Of a stretch of DNA of 64,000 nt, positions 1-11,947 are shown piece by piece (position 1 is the first letter of the stretch; each line of letters opens with the position of its first letter). Position numbers and translations under genes: made by a program. This DNA is from Gamsiella multidivaricata (lineage: Eukaryota > Mortierellomycota > Mortierellomycetes > Mortierellales > Mortierellaceae): contig NW_026251830.1 in the NCBI RefSeq assembly GCF_025024155.1, positions 1-64,000 on the forward strand, read 5' to 3'. The notes beneath the pieces were generated by a model. That model was given only the letters and a program-made list of their open reading frames with translations. It was not told where the DNA came from and searched no databases.

Positions 1-1385
1 CGTTTGTCGACGATACCACTTGGCTGGCGCCTAACTGAGAATGTTTACAAGAGATCATTGATATTGCGGGGAGTTTTTTTTCACTGAATTCTATCGAGAT
101 CAACCCAAGAAAGATAGAACTCCTGGTCATTAACCCCGCCTCCGAGAATCGCAGCGTCATGCTTGGTGGCGACACCATTGGGGCACTCCCGTCAGCGACG
201 GCTGCCCGGGTGCTCGGAGCTTGGCTCTTTGCCGACGGCAAGGGCGCCCACACTCGCCAGCTGATACAACAGGAAATTAAGTCCATTTACTCTCTGCTGG
301 CCAGGAGAGCTATTACAGATAAACAGGCAATTTTCATCGCTAATAACATGCTCATCCTTCGCATTCTGTACTGCCTCGCGACAACCATTCTTACTGACCA
401 AGAGATTATCAGGACCATCGGTCAGTATACCGGGACGGTTCGACAGAAGGTGGGTCTGGCGAAAGGCACGCCTAACAGCATCCTTTTTCATTGTCGGCTT
501 TAGGCTCCGGCACTTGGAGATGTGCAAGAGGAAGAGCAGATATCACTGCGTTGCTACGATTCAGCGACCCAGGTCTGGTGGGTCAAGTCATGACCGCTAG
601 ATCAGATGCACACCAGGCTAAGTGCCGCTTGCCGATTCCGCCGTGTCAAGTCCCTGCTATTGGAGCCCAGTTCTCCAAACACAACTTTCTCGGCCATGTG
701 TGTCGCCTTATGCACAAGCGGCAGATCGCCTTCCGTGAACCATCCGCCGCTACTGCGTCCAACCCATTGGTGGCCCTCCTTCTGCCACCAAAGGTGTACC
801 GCAAGTCGCCGCCAACCCGCGAAGGACAATGTGTCACGTCTGCGAGATGTCACCGCTGCAGATGGTACTGAACTGGCAAGCTGGGACGAGCTATGCCGGC
901 GTCTGCACATCAAAGGTCGGCAGCGTCAGTGGTACGTCGCACTGAGACGCCATGCCTGTGTTCCACCTGTCGACGATACGCCGAGTACTGGTGTTGAAGA
1001 GAACTCGGACGAATACACTGATGACTCCGACAACATTCAAACGCAACCTGGCGAGAATGCAGCTGCTGGTGTGCTATCGGACGATATCCCTCGGTCATAC
1101 TTGTCTATTACTCCCAGCAGTGGGTCCGAGGATGAGCCTCTTGTTGACCCCCGAGCTAGGCGACGCGCAGAAGCCCAGGCCCGAGTGGCTGCTGCTGGCG
1201 CAGAGGAAAACAATTTTTCTAAACCTCCTAGTGCCATTTCTGCATGCTATGACAGTAACGGAGGTGATGAGGAGGTTTGTTTGTTTGTGAAAAAAGACAA
1301 AGGAAAGCAGCCTGTGCACGCTGCGCTGCGCACGGACATTGACCCCGCAGAAAATTTCTTCACGCAAACACCGACACAATCAAGC
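1..1385 (+). mobile_element. Decayed Tad-like LINE ORF2 (RT end to C-terminal part), 5' end outside window
   Basis: Non-LTR retrotransposon remnant entering from the left edge. Frame 3 opens with the reverse transcriptase catalytic box FVDDTTWLA (positions 3-29), the same box seen in the second LINE near 4977. After a stop at 33-35, the stretch 159-503 reads as the RT thumb/connection region; RVLGAWLFADGKG and AITDKQAIFIANNMLILRIL align with VRILGVWVNERGT and AVTDRQVIYAINNVLIPKVV of that LINE. 491-871 (NFLGHVCRLMHKRQIAF) and about 870-1385 (acidic linker, Arg/Ala-rich stretch, HAALRT) follow the same order as 5600-6265. Stops and frame changes show it is dead. The open frame 606-2039 is therefore a chimera of LINE remnant and pogo transposase, not a host gene. 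No endonuclease or RNase H part is left. Confidence 0.75.
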
Positions 1386-2023
1386 ACACTATTGTTGACT
1401 GACATGGGGGCCGTCGAGCAAGATCCACCTATGTACTATTGGATCCTCCTGTTCCAGAAGCACATCGTCGCAAAGGATCCCCTGCGGCAAGTCCTGTTGC
1501 TCGTGGATAATTGCTCCTGCCATCAAAAAGCAGCGGATATTGCAAAGAGTAAAGGTCACATTCCCAACATCACCGTCGATTATCTGCCCAAGAACTCGAC
1601 GTCAGTAACGCAGCCACTCGATGCTGGAATCATTGCTGTTTTTAAAATGCGCCACAAGGAGCTCCTTACAGTGAATCTGGTAACCAAGTTCCTCTGCAAT
1701 GACGTCGACGATGCCGATGATACCCACGATGCCGACGATGCCGATGATGCCGACGATTCTGAAGAACAGCCGCAAGCACAATTTTCCAAAGGCAAAGCAC
1801 CAAAAAAAGCGTCAGGACCGAAAAAAAAAAGGCACCAACCAAAATCAACAACCTCGAAGGCTGGAAATATGTCGTTAAAGCCTGGGGCACTGTCAAGGAA
1901 GAATCTATTCGCCACTGTTTCCACCACGTTCCAATCATCAGCAAAGACCAAAAGATTCTACTCGACAGCCTTGGCCATAATGCAGAAGTCGCCAGCGCAC
2001 TCCAAGTCACCTATCCTTCCTAA
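1386..2023 (+). pseudogene. Pogo/Tigger-type DDE_1 transposase remnant, frameshifted
   Basis: Part of a DDE_1 (CENP-B/pogo/jerky) transposase catalytic domain. In the frame of the 606-2039 open frame, LLLVDNCSCH (about 1495-1525) is the second-Asp strand. LPKNSTSVTQPLDAGII followed by FKMRHKELL (about 1585-1665) is the typical third-carboxylate region. An acidic linker rich in DDAD follows. The domain's last block, WKYVVKAWGTVKEESIRHCF, lies in another frame (about 1829-2023), and the switch falls on a run of ten A at 1821-1830, so a one-base indel there explains it. The helix-turn-helix DNA-binding half and the first Asp are missing; instead the open frame upstream is LINE-derived. The left border near 1385 is estimated from where LINE similarity ends. 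No terminal inverted repeats were identified. Confidence 0.75.
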
Positions 2024-2031
2024 TCTCGAAA

Positions 2032-2682
2032 ATGCTTGATGGCATGCCCTACTTGGAGAAGGTGGTCCTCAAGGAAAGCGAAGGCGACCCGTTTTTTGCA
2101 CGAAAGTTCAAAGCAGTAAAGTCAGGGTCGCTGGTCTTGGATTCGGATGACCTCCCTGAGGATGATAGTAGCGACGAGGACTACGTTGCATCGCCACTCA
2201 AGGCACATCTTTTTCTGACAAGCAAAAGAGGGTCCCCCCTAAAACAGGACGTTTTCAGGTCGACCAGAGCCTTGAGCTTTGAAGCCAGACTCATTCTTGC
2301 AGAGTCGTCTTGCGATTCTGGAACTGATTCCAAAGACAAAAAAACCGCGAACACGATGGACTCATCAACGGAGCACTTTATTCGAGGCCAAATCCACGAA
2401 AAGCTGATGGACGCAGCCAAGCTGATGGGAATGCTTCCACAGCCATCAAGTGACGCAGTGAACACCATCGACCTACTTGCCGATTCGTTGTTGACTCAAG
2501 ACTACACAGATGCCGCCAGTAACTCATACTTCAAGAAGTTCATCGGCATCCAGGCTAAGATACTCGCGGACCATCAGTTAAAACGGGCCCAGATTCGTGA
2601 AAAACGCCGAATGGAAAAAATGAAACTGGCCGAGGAAAAAGAGAAAGTCGAGTCATACATCCCAGGCAGAAAGCGCGGTTGA
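2032..2682 (+). CDS. Unrecognised 216-aa acidic/coiled-coil ORF next to the pogo remnant
   Basis: Open frame beginning MLDGMPYLEKVVLKESEGD, just after the pogo transposase frame stops at 2023. The N-terminal half is acidic (DLPEDDSSDEDY). The C-terminal third is a charged, helix-prone stretch of Lys, Glu and Arg (IREKRRMEKMKLAEEKEK), likely a coiled coil, and the protein ends in PGRKRG. I recognise no domain. Its position suggests either the C-terminal extension of the transposase in a third frame (another indel or a lost intron) or a second protein of the same element. With no clear promoter and decayed neighbours on both sides, it may not be expressed. Confidence 0.4.
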   Translation: MLDGMPYLEKVVLKESEGDPFFARKFKAVKSGSLVLDSDDLPEDDSSDEDYVASPLKAHLFLTSKRGSPLKQDVFRSTRALSFEARLILAESSCDSGTDSKDKKTANTMDSSTEHFIRGQIHEKLMDAAKLMGMLPQPSSDAVNTIDLLADSLLTQDYTDAASNSYFKKFIGIQAKILADHQLKRAQIREKRRMEKMKLAEEKEKVESYIPGRKRG

Positions 2683-3848
2683 TATCTGCCCCCTTGTGAT
2701 TTTACGGAGGTTGAGGAATGAATAGGGAAAAAGAGCAGAAAGCAGAATTGACCAATAAAAATGCAGGATTACATATGAGGTTCGCATCGTCTGAAAAATT
2801 TCAGAGGATGCGAACACGGACTGTATTAGGTTTTGGGGTTGTGCCTGTATAAAAGGAGGATTGAAGCCAGGGGTCTTTTGTTCCTTGTTCCAGTTGAACA
2901 AGAAGACCGTTGTGCTGATCACTCGCTACAGTGTGCGTAGTTGTGCGTTAGGCCCTTGTATTCAGTGTGGAACACAAATTATTCGAGCATTCAGATTGGG
3001 AGTTTCCTTACTCCATACAACTGTAAAAGAACTATCTCCAAGCGCAACACCGCAAATCCAAGCCTTAACTCTAAACTTTATTACCCCACATTCAGTTCCC
3101 TCCGTATCCAGAACGCCCTGAAATCAAATGCGCGTCAATGGAAGCCCTGGACTTGTGCACTTATAAGGTAATATGTACAACGCTTACGACTGTCTCACTT
3201 ATACGTTATATGGTCTGTGCCAAACACGTTGTCGCATAGATTAGGATTTGAAATTGAAGTCTGGCCTTAGAACTTAAAGACTAGTCTCATAATCCGCCTG
3301 GGCCAACCTATAATAGATTACTTAATAGCCACATACATATAACTCAAATATAAACTTCTTCCTTTTCTAGAATATTGTCTTACTCTTTCTTTGGATCTAA
3401 AGAACCTTAAACGCGTGTATGCGTGTGTAGCACAGCAAAAACGTGGTGCGTCTTATTTAACGCTCTTAGACGCGCTTACAGTATTCAAGGGCATGTGAGC
3501 GATCTGCTAGTGAATCAGAGCAGTGCCAGACAACCGCTCCAATCGATTACGGATACCATAGTGCACACCAAGAGTTCAGACAGGTTTAGTCAAGAAGTGT
3601 GCGATCATACAACTATCATATCCTTTTTTGTAGGCCAACAGTCACGCGCGTATAGCTCAGCAGAAAGATATTATTTCGTTTCTTTGAAAATTGGTTTGAT
3701 CTATTCTAAGTGCAGTAGCAGCAAAGTCAAGGGATCAAGGGCAGTGGTCAGTTAGGAATGCGTATAAATGAATGCTGCTTAATGGTCATAAGCGGGGTCT
3801 ACATATTCGTGTCTGTGGCCTATTGTACAGTGTCGTGACGGTGTTGTC
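2683..3848. other. AT-rich spacer between the pogo and second LINE remnants
   Basis: No open frame longer than about 110 codons and no recognisable protein similarity. Apart from the hairpin at 2780-2815 I see no element ends, RNA gene or repeat that I can support. Confidence 0.5.
2780..2815. repeat. 17-bp inverted repeat forming a tight hairpin
   Basis: Arms GTTCGCATCGTCTGAAA and TTTCAGAGGATGCGAAC pair over 17 bp with one mismatch and a loop of about two bases. It lies about 100 bp after the 216-aa ORF and before a TATAAAA-like stretch near 2849. It may be an element terminus, a foldback MITE remnant or a transcript 3' hairpin. Confidence 0.6.
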
Positions 3849-6800
3849 ATGGTGCCGGGTTCCATCCTGGTTCTGCGTGCCGTAACCGTGCAGCTTGGTA
3901 ACCGAGTGGTAATCCTGTTGCAGCTGATTGAAAAAAGGTGCAGTCAGCTGGCGATGCAACCAAGGATAATGTTGGATAAGATTCTGGGACGAGGAAGCGG
4001 CAAGATGGTAATCGGTAGGATCCAGAGAGAAGTCGACGGTAGGTCAGTCAACATTCTGGAACTGGGTGAGATCAAGAAGCATGTCCGTGGTTGGTTCGAT
4101 GAATGGTACGGATACCTCGGCCTTCAAAACCGCTGGAGCCAGGGTCGAGATGGGAGAGACAGCACGAGCCGCGGAGCTGGATCAGGGAGAAATGGTATGA
4201 CGGCATAATGGATCCACCGACCAAGGAAGAACTTGCGAAATGCATCTCAGATGCACCCAAGCTAAAGGCTCCAGGGGTATCCAGGATCACAAACAACATG
4301 CTGAAACATCAAGGACCACTAGGAAGTCACATCCTTTTCCAGATCGTAGGTGCAGCTATCATTCAGGAGGAGGTACCCAAGGACTGGAGCACAGGGCTCC
4401 TTTACTGTATCCCAAAGGCACCAGAATGGCCGGGTAACATGGCAGAAGTTCGACCAATTGCGCTTTTGGAACATGCACGAAAAACTATGTTTGCGATCCT
4501 CACGAACAGACTCAGCGCGATCCTCAGCCGGCATAGCATCTTGAGGGGTCCGAACTTCTCAGCGCTCAAGGGCACCACCACGAAGGACCCATTTCACATT
4601 TTACAGGCTGCCATGGATGATGCTATGTAATTTAAAAAGGAACAATAAATTGCCTTCCAGGACATGAAGAGATGCTTCGACTCAGTTAATTGCACTCCGG
4701 ACAGCATGTTATCACGAGGCCTGCGTCGGCTCCGAGTTCCAGAAGCGTTCATCCGTCTATGCGAGAATATCGCGGTAAGCAAGGTCAAAAAGGTCATCAC
4801 AGAGTATGGGACCACGGAAGAATACCACCCATAGTGCGGACTAGATCAGGGCGGAGTGGAATGTCCGTTAATGTGGCGGGTCGCATACGACGCACTACTT
4901 TGCGAAATCATGGACAACATGGAAGGCTATATGATGCAAGGACCACCAGGGATGCCGAAAATAGGAATGCTGGCTTTTGTGGATGACACAACATGGCTCG
5001 CTGGGTCAAAACAGAACATGCAGGACATCCTGGACGTAGTGACGTTTTTCTTTATCTTGAGCGGAGTCGAGATCAATGCCAAAAAGACCAAAGTCATTAC
5101 ACACAACAGCAAACGTACAGGGCAGGAGACCCTCATGTTTGGAACACCCGCGGAGGAAATCAGGCCGGTCGAAAAGAACGAGGAGGTGCGGATTCTCGGC
5201 GTCTGGGTTAACGAAAGAGGAACATCAACGCCAACACAATCACTGGAACGGGAGGTCGACACTATTTGCAGCATCCTCAAACCGAAAGCCGTGACAGACC
5301 GACAAGTCATTTATGCCATCAACAACGTCCTCATCCCGAAAGTGGTATACAGAATCTCAGCACAAATTATGTCGCCAACTTCTGTACGCAGAATGACAGG
5401 AAAATATTTGAGACTGTGGAAGATGAAATGCTAGATGCCATCAACAACACCCAATAGTATCATGCATCACCATCGGCTTTATGCGGTCAAAAGTTTGACA
5501 GACGCTCAAGCTAAGGCGTAGATCTCGACACGCTACTTACAACTGAACTACAAGGGACTATTAGGGACAGCATGCCGAGCACGGATATTGATGTTGCAAC
5601 GAAGGTGCGTCATGGAGATTGTGCCCACTCTGGACCCAGGACGAGTGAAACGGCGTCGACAAAATTTTACCTCCGACGTATGCCAACTCATGGAGGAACG
5701 TAACATATCGTTTGACATACAGCTCGCAGGCGACTTTGGGTTACCAGACAATACTATCAGCACCCGAGAGTGGTTCATAAGAGATACAGATGCTCAAGTC
5801 TGGAGGGAGCTGGTCAAGAGAACAACTCTTTTACAATGATCAATTATTCTCGCATACATCGGATCTGATTCCATGGAGTGATTTTCGAAACGCACTGACC
5901 CATTACTACCTCCTGCATGATTTAATGATATTCACATTATACTGATAGGTATATTGACAAGTGGTGCAAGGGTCGTCGGGCTACCTTGGACAACGAGAGT
6001 GATGGTGCTGTCGACGGTGCGGAGGAGAACTACCTCTGCCCTGTCGAAGGCGAGACAGAGGACGAAGAGGCGATGATTGCAGACGAAGAAGCAGCACTGG
6101 CTCCTCAAGTGAAAAGCGGAGAAGACGATGAGAGGGTGCCAAACGAACAAATTGCACCTCCCCCATCAATCATCGTACGCCCTAGACTGGAGGAAACAGT
6201 GGAAGAGCGTCGGCAACGAAAAAAAAAAAAAAAAAAAAAACATTTGTGGATGCCGCCTTGAGGACCGTTAGCAACCATCCAGTACAGCGAGATGTGGAAC
6301 GCGAGCGCTGGGAGGTCGAGTTCGAACGTGCCGAGAAACAGAAGGACAAAGAGTGGCTAGTAAAGGAGCAGAAGCAAGTTCAGCGAATCCAAAAGGCTCA
6401 GGGAAAAATAATGACAATCAGGAGACGTCAAGCGACCCAAGCAAGACAGATAGCCCGGCGGCGAAGAACTCGAGAGCTCATGGATCAAGCAGGGGCGGCA
6501 GTGCAGGCACGCAACGGGACGCGGAGACGACTTCAGCAGGACGCGGAAAGGCGCTGGAGGAAGAGGGATCAAGCGAAACGGAAGCGAGCCGAGAAGCGAA
6601 GGAGAGTGAGAGCAAAGGCGAAATTGACATTCGCATGAGAATAGAGGCCAGAAAGGAGATGGACAAACGCCAGACGCCGAGGAGGACGCCACTGCCACGT
6701 CAGAGAAATCCAGTCATCGACACGAACGGGCTTAATCTCTCACAGGAGACGCTCCAGTACATTTACGACCAGAGGGGGCAATACTTTGGTCAGGCTACCG

Positions 6801-8168
6801 TTACATTGTACTCTTATGGCTCCTTGATGGAAGCAGGAACAGGAACGGTTAGTATAGCATTTGGAGTGGTAGTCTAGAAGCCAGCAGGATCATACCGGAG
6901 CGTCATCAAGGGAAAAGTCTCGGGTTACGCATCACCAACGAAGGCGGAGCTGGCGGGTTTGCTGACAAGCATTCTAGTCAGTCCACGAGACAAACCAATG
7001 ACCATTAAGATCGACAACTCAGCTGTGGTCACTCAGTTTAACGCACTGGTGAAGCGACGGTCGGATTGCACCGAGACACAGAGGCTCAGGTCACCGTACG
7101 TAGTGTGGTGGGCGGCTGTCCACAACGCCTATGTTCAACAGGAGAGTAAATCACAGTGGAATAGATAAGAGGCCACGCAGGGAACAAAGGGAACGAAGCA
7201 GCGGACAAGGAGGCCAAGTCAGGCCACACTGGTACGCTATGGGAACTCCGACCGAACCAGCACAACGACATGCAGTGCCAGGTTGAATGACGGCCTTCAC
7301 TCGACATCATTCACAGTTGTAACGCACCGAAAGGCTATTTCACCAGCCCTGCGGACCATTGGAAGAGAGATCAAGAAAGCGCATGGCATGCTACCTACGC
7401 TGCCATACATGAGGGGCTGGCTTCCGCACCTGTATCAGACGGATGTGTGTAGGATGTGTGAACAGGAACGTGAGGATACTCGACATTTGTGGCACTGTCC
7501 AGCAAAAATGGAGACGCAGCAGGAACTGTGATCAGGAACGATCGAGGAAGTGAATGCAGTTGGAGGACGAGCATGGAGGAGCGCAAGGGAGACTTGGGAA
7601 GAGGAGACAAAGAAAGAGAAAGAGAAGGGACGCGACATCAGCAAACGCAAATCACCGACGTTCAAAAAGGCCAGGTTGGACGCAATTTGGGACGCGCTTG
7701 AGGTCACAGTCAGGGGCATGGGAGAAATACGACGGGGAGAGGTAGCGGCAGGATCTGGACCACGGTCTAACACCCAAGTGCATGGCTTAGTCTTGGAGAC
7801 GCGTTTTTAACACTACAGAACGGATCGAAACATACATGATCAGCCGCTTTGTGAAGGCCATTGAGGAGACCGGCAGAACAGAGATCTGGAACAGAAGGCG
7901 TAAAGTCACCGTCGACTGGGAACGAGAACATGGGATCACTGCTGTGAGCGAACGCGCTCGGGGGCGCAACTGTGTTGGAGAGCATAGACGTAGCAGTAAT
8001 GATTTTATGGGATCTACCCTGAGGCAACGACAAGTACCCGATGTGAAAGAGATCAACGACGCTGCAGATGAACGGGTGCAAGGGCACTATCTGGGACAGC
8101 TGAGACTCGATGTGATGGAGCGATTAGGAGGATGTCAATCTCTTAAAATGTCGGAGGACCGTGGCTAA
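3849..8168 (+). mobile_element. Decayed Tad-like LINE ORF2 (linker, RT, RNase H, C-terminal zinc knuckle)
   Basis: Broken ORF2 of a non-LTR retrotransposon, readable in order across frames. 3849-4208 is the region before the RT (GEIKKHVRGWFDEWYGYLG). 4200-4630 holds RT motifs (LKAPGVSRITNNMLKH, VPKDWSTGLLYCIPK, VRPIALLEHARKTMF). 4660-4850 reads FQDMKRCFDSVN and LDQGGVECPLMW, with stops. 4856-5434 carries the catalytic FVDDTTWLA and the thumb. 5588-5839 and 5986-6638 are the charged linker. 6800-7170 is RNase H, with the first Asp box mutated (YSYGS instead of YSDGS) but TKAELAGL and IKIDNSAV kept. 7430-7531 is a C-x2-C...H...C knuckle (CRMCEQEREDTRHLWHC). 7836-8168 is the C-terminal tail. Many stops, frameshifts and an internal A-run at about 6220-6240 show it is inactive. 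No 5' endonuclease domain or target duplication was found. Confidence 0.85.
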
Positions 8169-9096
8169 AGGATGACTTTCGCGCACAACAGACCACGTAG
8201 GAAGCAGGGGCCATCGGTTCACGACTCATGCGGTCATTGATTATGTTATATGGATCCGTTGCGACATAGTCGGAGCGGGCAGCTTGCTGTTTGTTTTCTG
8301 TCCCACCTGTAGGTTTCCTTCAGACCGCAGTTATAAATCCCATGTCTTTGAGGGTTCTCGTTAATTTTTTTTCAGAGTTAGTTGACTCGACTTTGAACTT
8401 GCGGCTTGAATATCACTGTAACAATTTTCTATATTTTTGACTAGTAGAGAAGATACATCAAGACTAGAACCCTCTATTTAAATTCAATAAAGAATTATAG
8501 GCCCCTTCCAAATGACTTAATCTAGCAAGGCCATTGGGCCGTTACGAATTTTGATCCTCAGCATGAAGACGCGCACAGAAGGTGTCTATGCATTAGTATT
8601 ACTGTACAAGCAGCAAAAATGCCGAATCATGCTAGACTGTTGACTTAAAGCGGAAAGAAAGAGTTTACTATTGAGTGCTATTGGACCCAGACATCCAGCT
8701 GGAATTAAGATGAGATGGAATTGTCTTCTATTATTAAGACAATTATAAAATGAGGCGCTGAACCTCCGTATTGAAGATCATGCCGACGCTTCTAATTATT
8801 TAAGCGACTACGACTCTGAAACAAAAATATCGGAAGACTCGACCCTGCGCTGGCGACTCACCCAAGGACACGAGTATTTATATGGCGAAGGGTTCGATGT
8901 ACTGATGAGACCTAGAAAAGGGTTGGTCATCTCGTGCACTATTTATGCCCACGAGGGAAAGAAACAAAGAAAATGGGAAAACGAGAATGCAATGCTCGAG
9001 AAGGGGTTGGCGGACAGAATAACAAAATTGTGGAAAGCCCTAGTATTTGTCGGCCATGGATACACTTTTTTTATTTGCATTACAGACTGACCCTTT
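8169..9096. other. Intergenic, AT-rich; probably LINE 3' flank and 3' side of the splicing-factor gene
   Basis: About 930 bases without a supportable gene. The open frames here are short and unlike any family I know. No poly-A tail or target duplication marking the end of the LINE remnant could be recognised. Confidence 0.5.
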
Positions 9097-10837
9097 TTAC
9101 GACGCATTCTTTTCCTTGACGGATTTGAGCACACGTTCCCGAAGTAGCTTTTCACGCAATTCATTCTCCAATGTCCTCGAATCAACTGCAGCTGAAGCAG
9201 GAGCAGGAGCAGGAGCGGAGGTTGCCTCTGCTGCAGCCGCGTTCCTGGCCTTGTCCTTCACATCTTTGCTATCCTTGGGATCACGTCCATTTCTATCCGC
9301 AGTCCTCTCCACTGGGCTCGTCGATCTTGACTTTGCATTGACGGATTCAATCCTTGATCGGTCTGCAGACTTACTTCTGGATCGACTCCTAGATCGGCTC
9401 GTCGAACGCAAACGTCTCCGCTTGGTCTCGTCACGATTCCGTGCATTGTCGCGATCCTGATAATTCTCCCTGTCGCGATCCTGATAATTCTCCCTGTCCC
9501 GACCCTTACTCCTGTCCTCTCGTCCATAGTGCTCTTGGCGATGACTTTTTCGGTCCCGACTGTAGTCCCTGCGAGAGCCGCGGTTACGGCTTCGACTGCG
9601 ACTGCGACTGCGACTGCGACGACGAGAGCTGGTCGTCCGTTGGTAATGGTCATCCTGCTTATAATGATCGCGACGATCGCTGCTGCGATCTCTTCGACGT
9701 CGGTCATCATATCGTCTACTGGCTTCATGTCTCCTGCCGCTATCATATGGCGGTGCATCTCTGCTTCTGGAACGAGGGCGGCGTCTATCCCGTCTTGAAT
9801 CATAGTCTTTGGAATGACGATCTTCGCGTGGTCTGTCCTGCAGTGGCGCTTTGCCGTCTGCGGAATTTTCAAACGATGACGCTTTGGGGCGCGTAGCATC
9901 ACGGATCGCCTGTGCCTTCTTTCGGACCTCCTCCAAAACTGCACGCTCCTTTTCTTCCTGCTCCCTGACCTTGGCCAACTCGCCCTCTTTGAGACGCTAT
10001 GAATGAAAGTGTAACGAAAGAAACCGCGTTGTGAGCATGCGCTTTCTATACAATGGCACTTTTAGTTGACAGATGAAGACTGGTTCATGATGATGGTACC
10101 TTGGCCTGCAGGAGCTCTTCCTTTGTCTGGTCCAGGAATTGCTGTGGGATTCCCCCAAGGCTGTTTTGTGCGCTAAGCAAGAGTTTCCAGAGTTCAAGCA
10201 TGAAAACCTGAGAATTCTTGTCGAGGAATCCCTGGAGGTTGATCTGCATCATCTTTGGGTCTGGTAACTTTAAGTGAGAGAATGCGTAGAAAGTTGTTTG
10301 TAAGATTGAAGGGTAGATGTTCGGCAGTACCATGCTTTTGCGACCAGAAAGAGAACAAGAGTTTCTAGGACTTACAGGTTCTTCCAGCATGCCAAAGGCG
10401 TATTCTACGACGACTTCGTCCTCGATGCCGAGCAATTGACTGACGCGCTGGGCCATCCATCCCTTAATGACTTTCATGTTGACCTTTTTCATATCCACCT
10501 AGTTTCAGAAAACAGGACGTAAGCATTAGTCGACAAAGGACGTTAGAAAGGTTGTCCATCTTCAACTGCTCCTCCTGTCCCCACAAAATAGATCAGACCC
10601 CAGTCAAGATGCGTACCTTTTGGCTAAACTCTGATGGAAAGTTCATCGACCGAAGTAGTTTCTTTTGCTTGTCGCTGAAACGTGCATCCTGATCGGCACT
10701 TGTGCCCTGCGAAAAGAATAAAAGAAAACAAGTCCATGGTGATGATTAGATTCGCTATGTTCCATTGGTGTTTCCATCCTGATCGGATGAATGTACGTCC
10801 TTGGCTGTGGTACCTTGAAGAATCCTGCGTCTCCCAT
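9097..10837 (-). CDS. SRRM1/SRm160-like PWI-domain splicing coactivator
   Basis: Predicted nuclear RNA-binding protein of about 434 aa, homologous to SRRM1 (SRm160), which bridges the spliceosome and exon-junction factors. Five exons with in-frame GT-AG joins: 10837-10814, 10706-10617, 10498-10376, 10267-10100 and 9996-9097. The start MGDAGFFK, then GTSADQDARFSDKQKKLL, matches the family's conserved N-terminus. The PWI domain covers roughly residues 39-135: VIKGWMAQRVSQLLGIEDEV, with LPDPKMMQINLQGFL and FMLELWKLLLSAQNSLGGIP after the third intron. The last exon encodes an Arg/Ser/Asp-rich RS-like tail with RSRSRSRSRSRN and DRENYQ repeats, expected to be phosphorylated and nuclear. The tail is shorter than in animal SRRM1, as is usual in fungi. 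The next gene upstream is divergent, over 1 kb away. Confidence 0.9.
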
Positions 10838-11947
10838 GGTTGATTTGAGTTATCTGGTTGATCGTCCGTCCGCGCGAGTTGGGGCTGTGTGTGGGGGACA
10901 CCTTCAGTTCAGTGCACCGAAAAGGTCATTTCTGTGGCTTATCCTGTTCTCCCTCATACGGTTACATTCAGGGGGAGGGTATCAAGAAGAAGCTCCCAGG
11001 TGTTGTCAAGTAGCTCCAGAGAGCCTATATCGTCATTGCGCTCTCACAGAGATCTAATGACAGGAAGCCCCCCCATCCTTTCATCTTCGAAATGCCCGGG
11101 ATTCTCGTATGTATCCGAATTGGCTTATCCCAGAACGACCGAATAGACTTAGATGGAAGCCATTAATAAAATTCACGAGACCGAGAGAACAAAAGATTGG
11201 AAACAGCGATGGAGCGATAATACTTGTCTCCGTTGGTCATTTTCGTTGGTTGGATATGGGCGCTTGCATGAATGCCATGTCTGCAGTCCGCAGTAGGTAA
11301 AAAAAAGAAAGAAAAGCCCACTGCTGCGGCAGAGCAGGAAGGGTCTGTGTGAGGGACGGGGGCAAACTACCCAACCCTTGGAGATGAGACTTGATAACGG
11401 AGATAACTCTTCTTTCATGATAAGAACCATAGGGTTCTAGACAACCAGGATGGGGAAGCAGCTTTCTGCTCAAGTGGATGTGCCGTCATTTCAACCGTTC
11501 CTGGCATCTTAAGTGGAGTACAAATACAGGAGCGCTGCAGCATGTAAAGTGAAGAAGGTACTTCCTACATTCTCATTCAGGCCAGGCCGCAGTTACTCAG
11601 CTGCTTTTGTTTTTGTCGTCATGCAGAAGAGGAAGAGGAGGATGAAAACAAACTACTACGGCGCACATACATTTCAGGTTCAAGGAGGAGGACGAAGGGG
11701 CCCAGGATGTTACCTCACACATCCAATGACGACAAAAAAAGGGACAGGAGCACGAGGTATTACTAGTCTACGCGGCCATGATCCTAATTAAATATCTGAC
11801 ATAATGGATGGTGCCCCACACCAACTACTGCGCCCACTCGTCAGAGACATAAATAACACATCCCTTTCCCCGCATCCTCGATTACACACCAACAACCACT
11901 TCCCACCTTCAAAATACACATTCACTCACCACAAACGACCCACATCC
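10838..11947. other. Divergent intergenic region, no gene seen
   Basis: Lies between the start of the PWI gene (minus) and the next gene (plus). It holds only short frames without recognisable similarity (for example 11513-11791). Promoters of both neighbours must lie here, but I cannot point to a specific box. Confidence 0.45.

Noticed and set aside
3650..3720. tRNA-like A box (TAGCTCAGCAG) and degenerate B box (GGTTTGATCT)
   Set aside because: No acceptor, anticodon or T stem can be folded; at best an ancient tRNA-derived scrap.
9258..9944. Second minus-strand frame overlapping the RS-rich exon
   Set aside because: Shadow frame of the repetitive Arg/Ser/Asp codons of the SRRM1-like gene.
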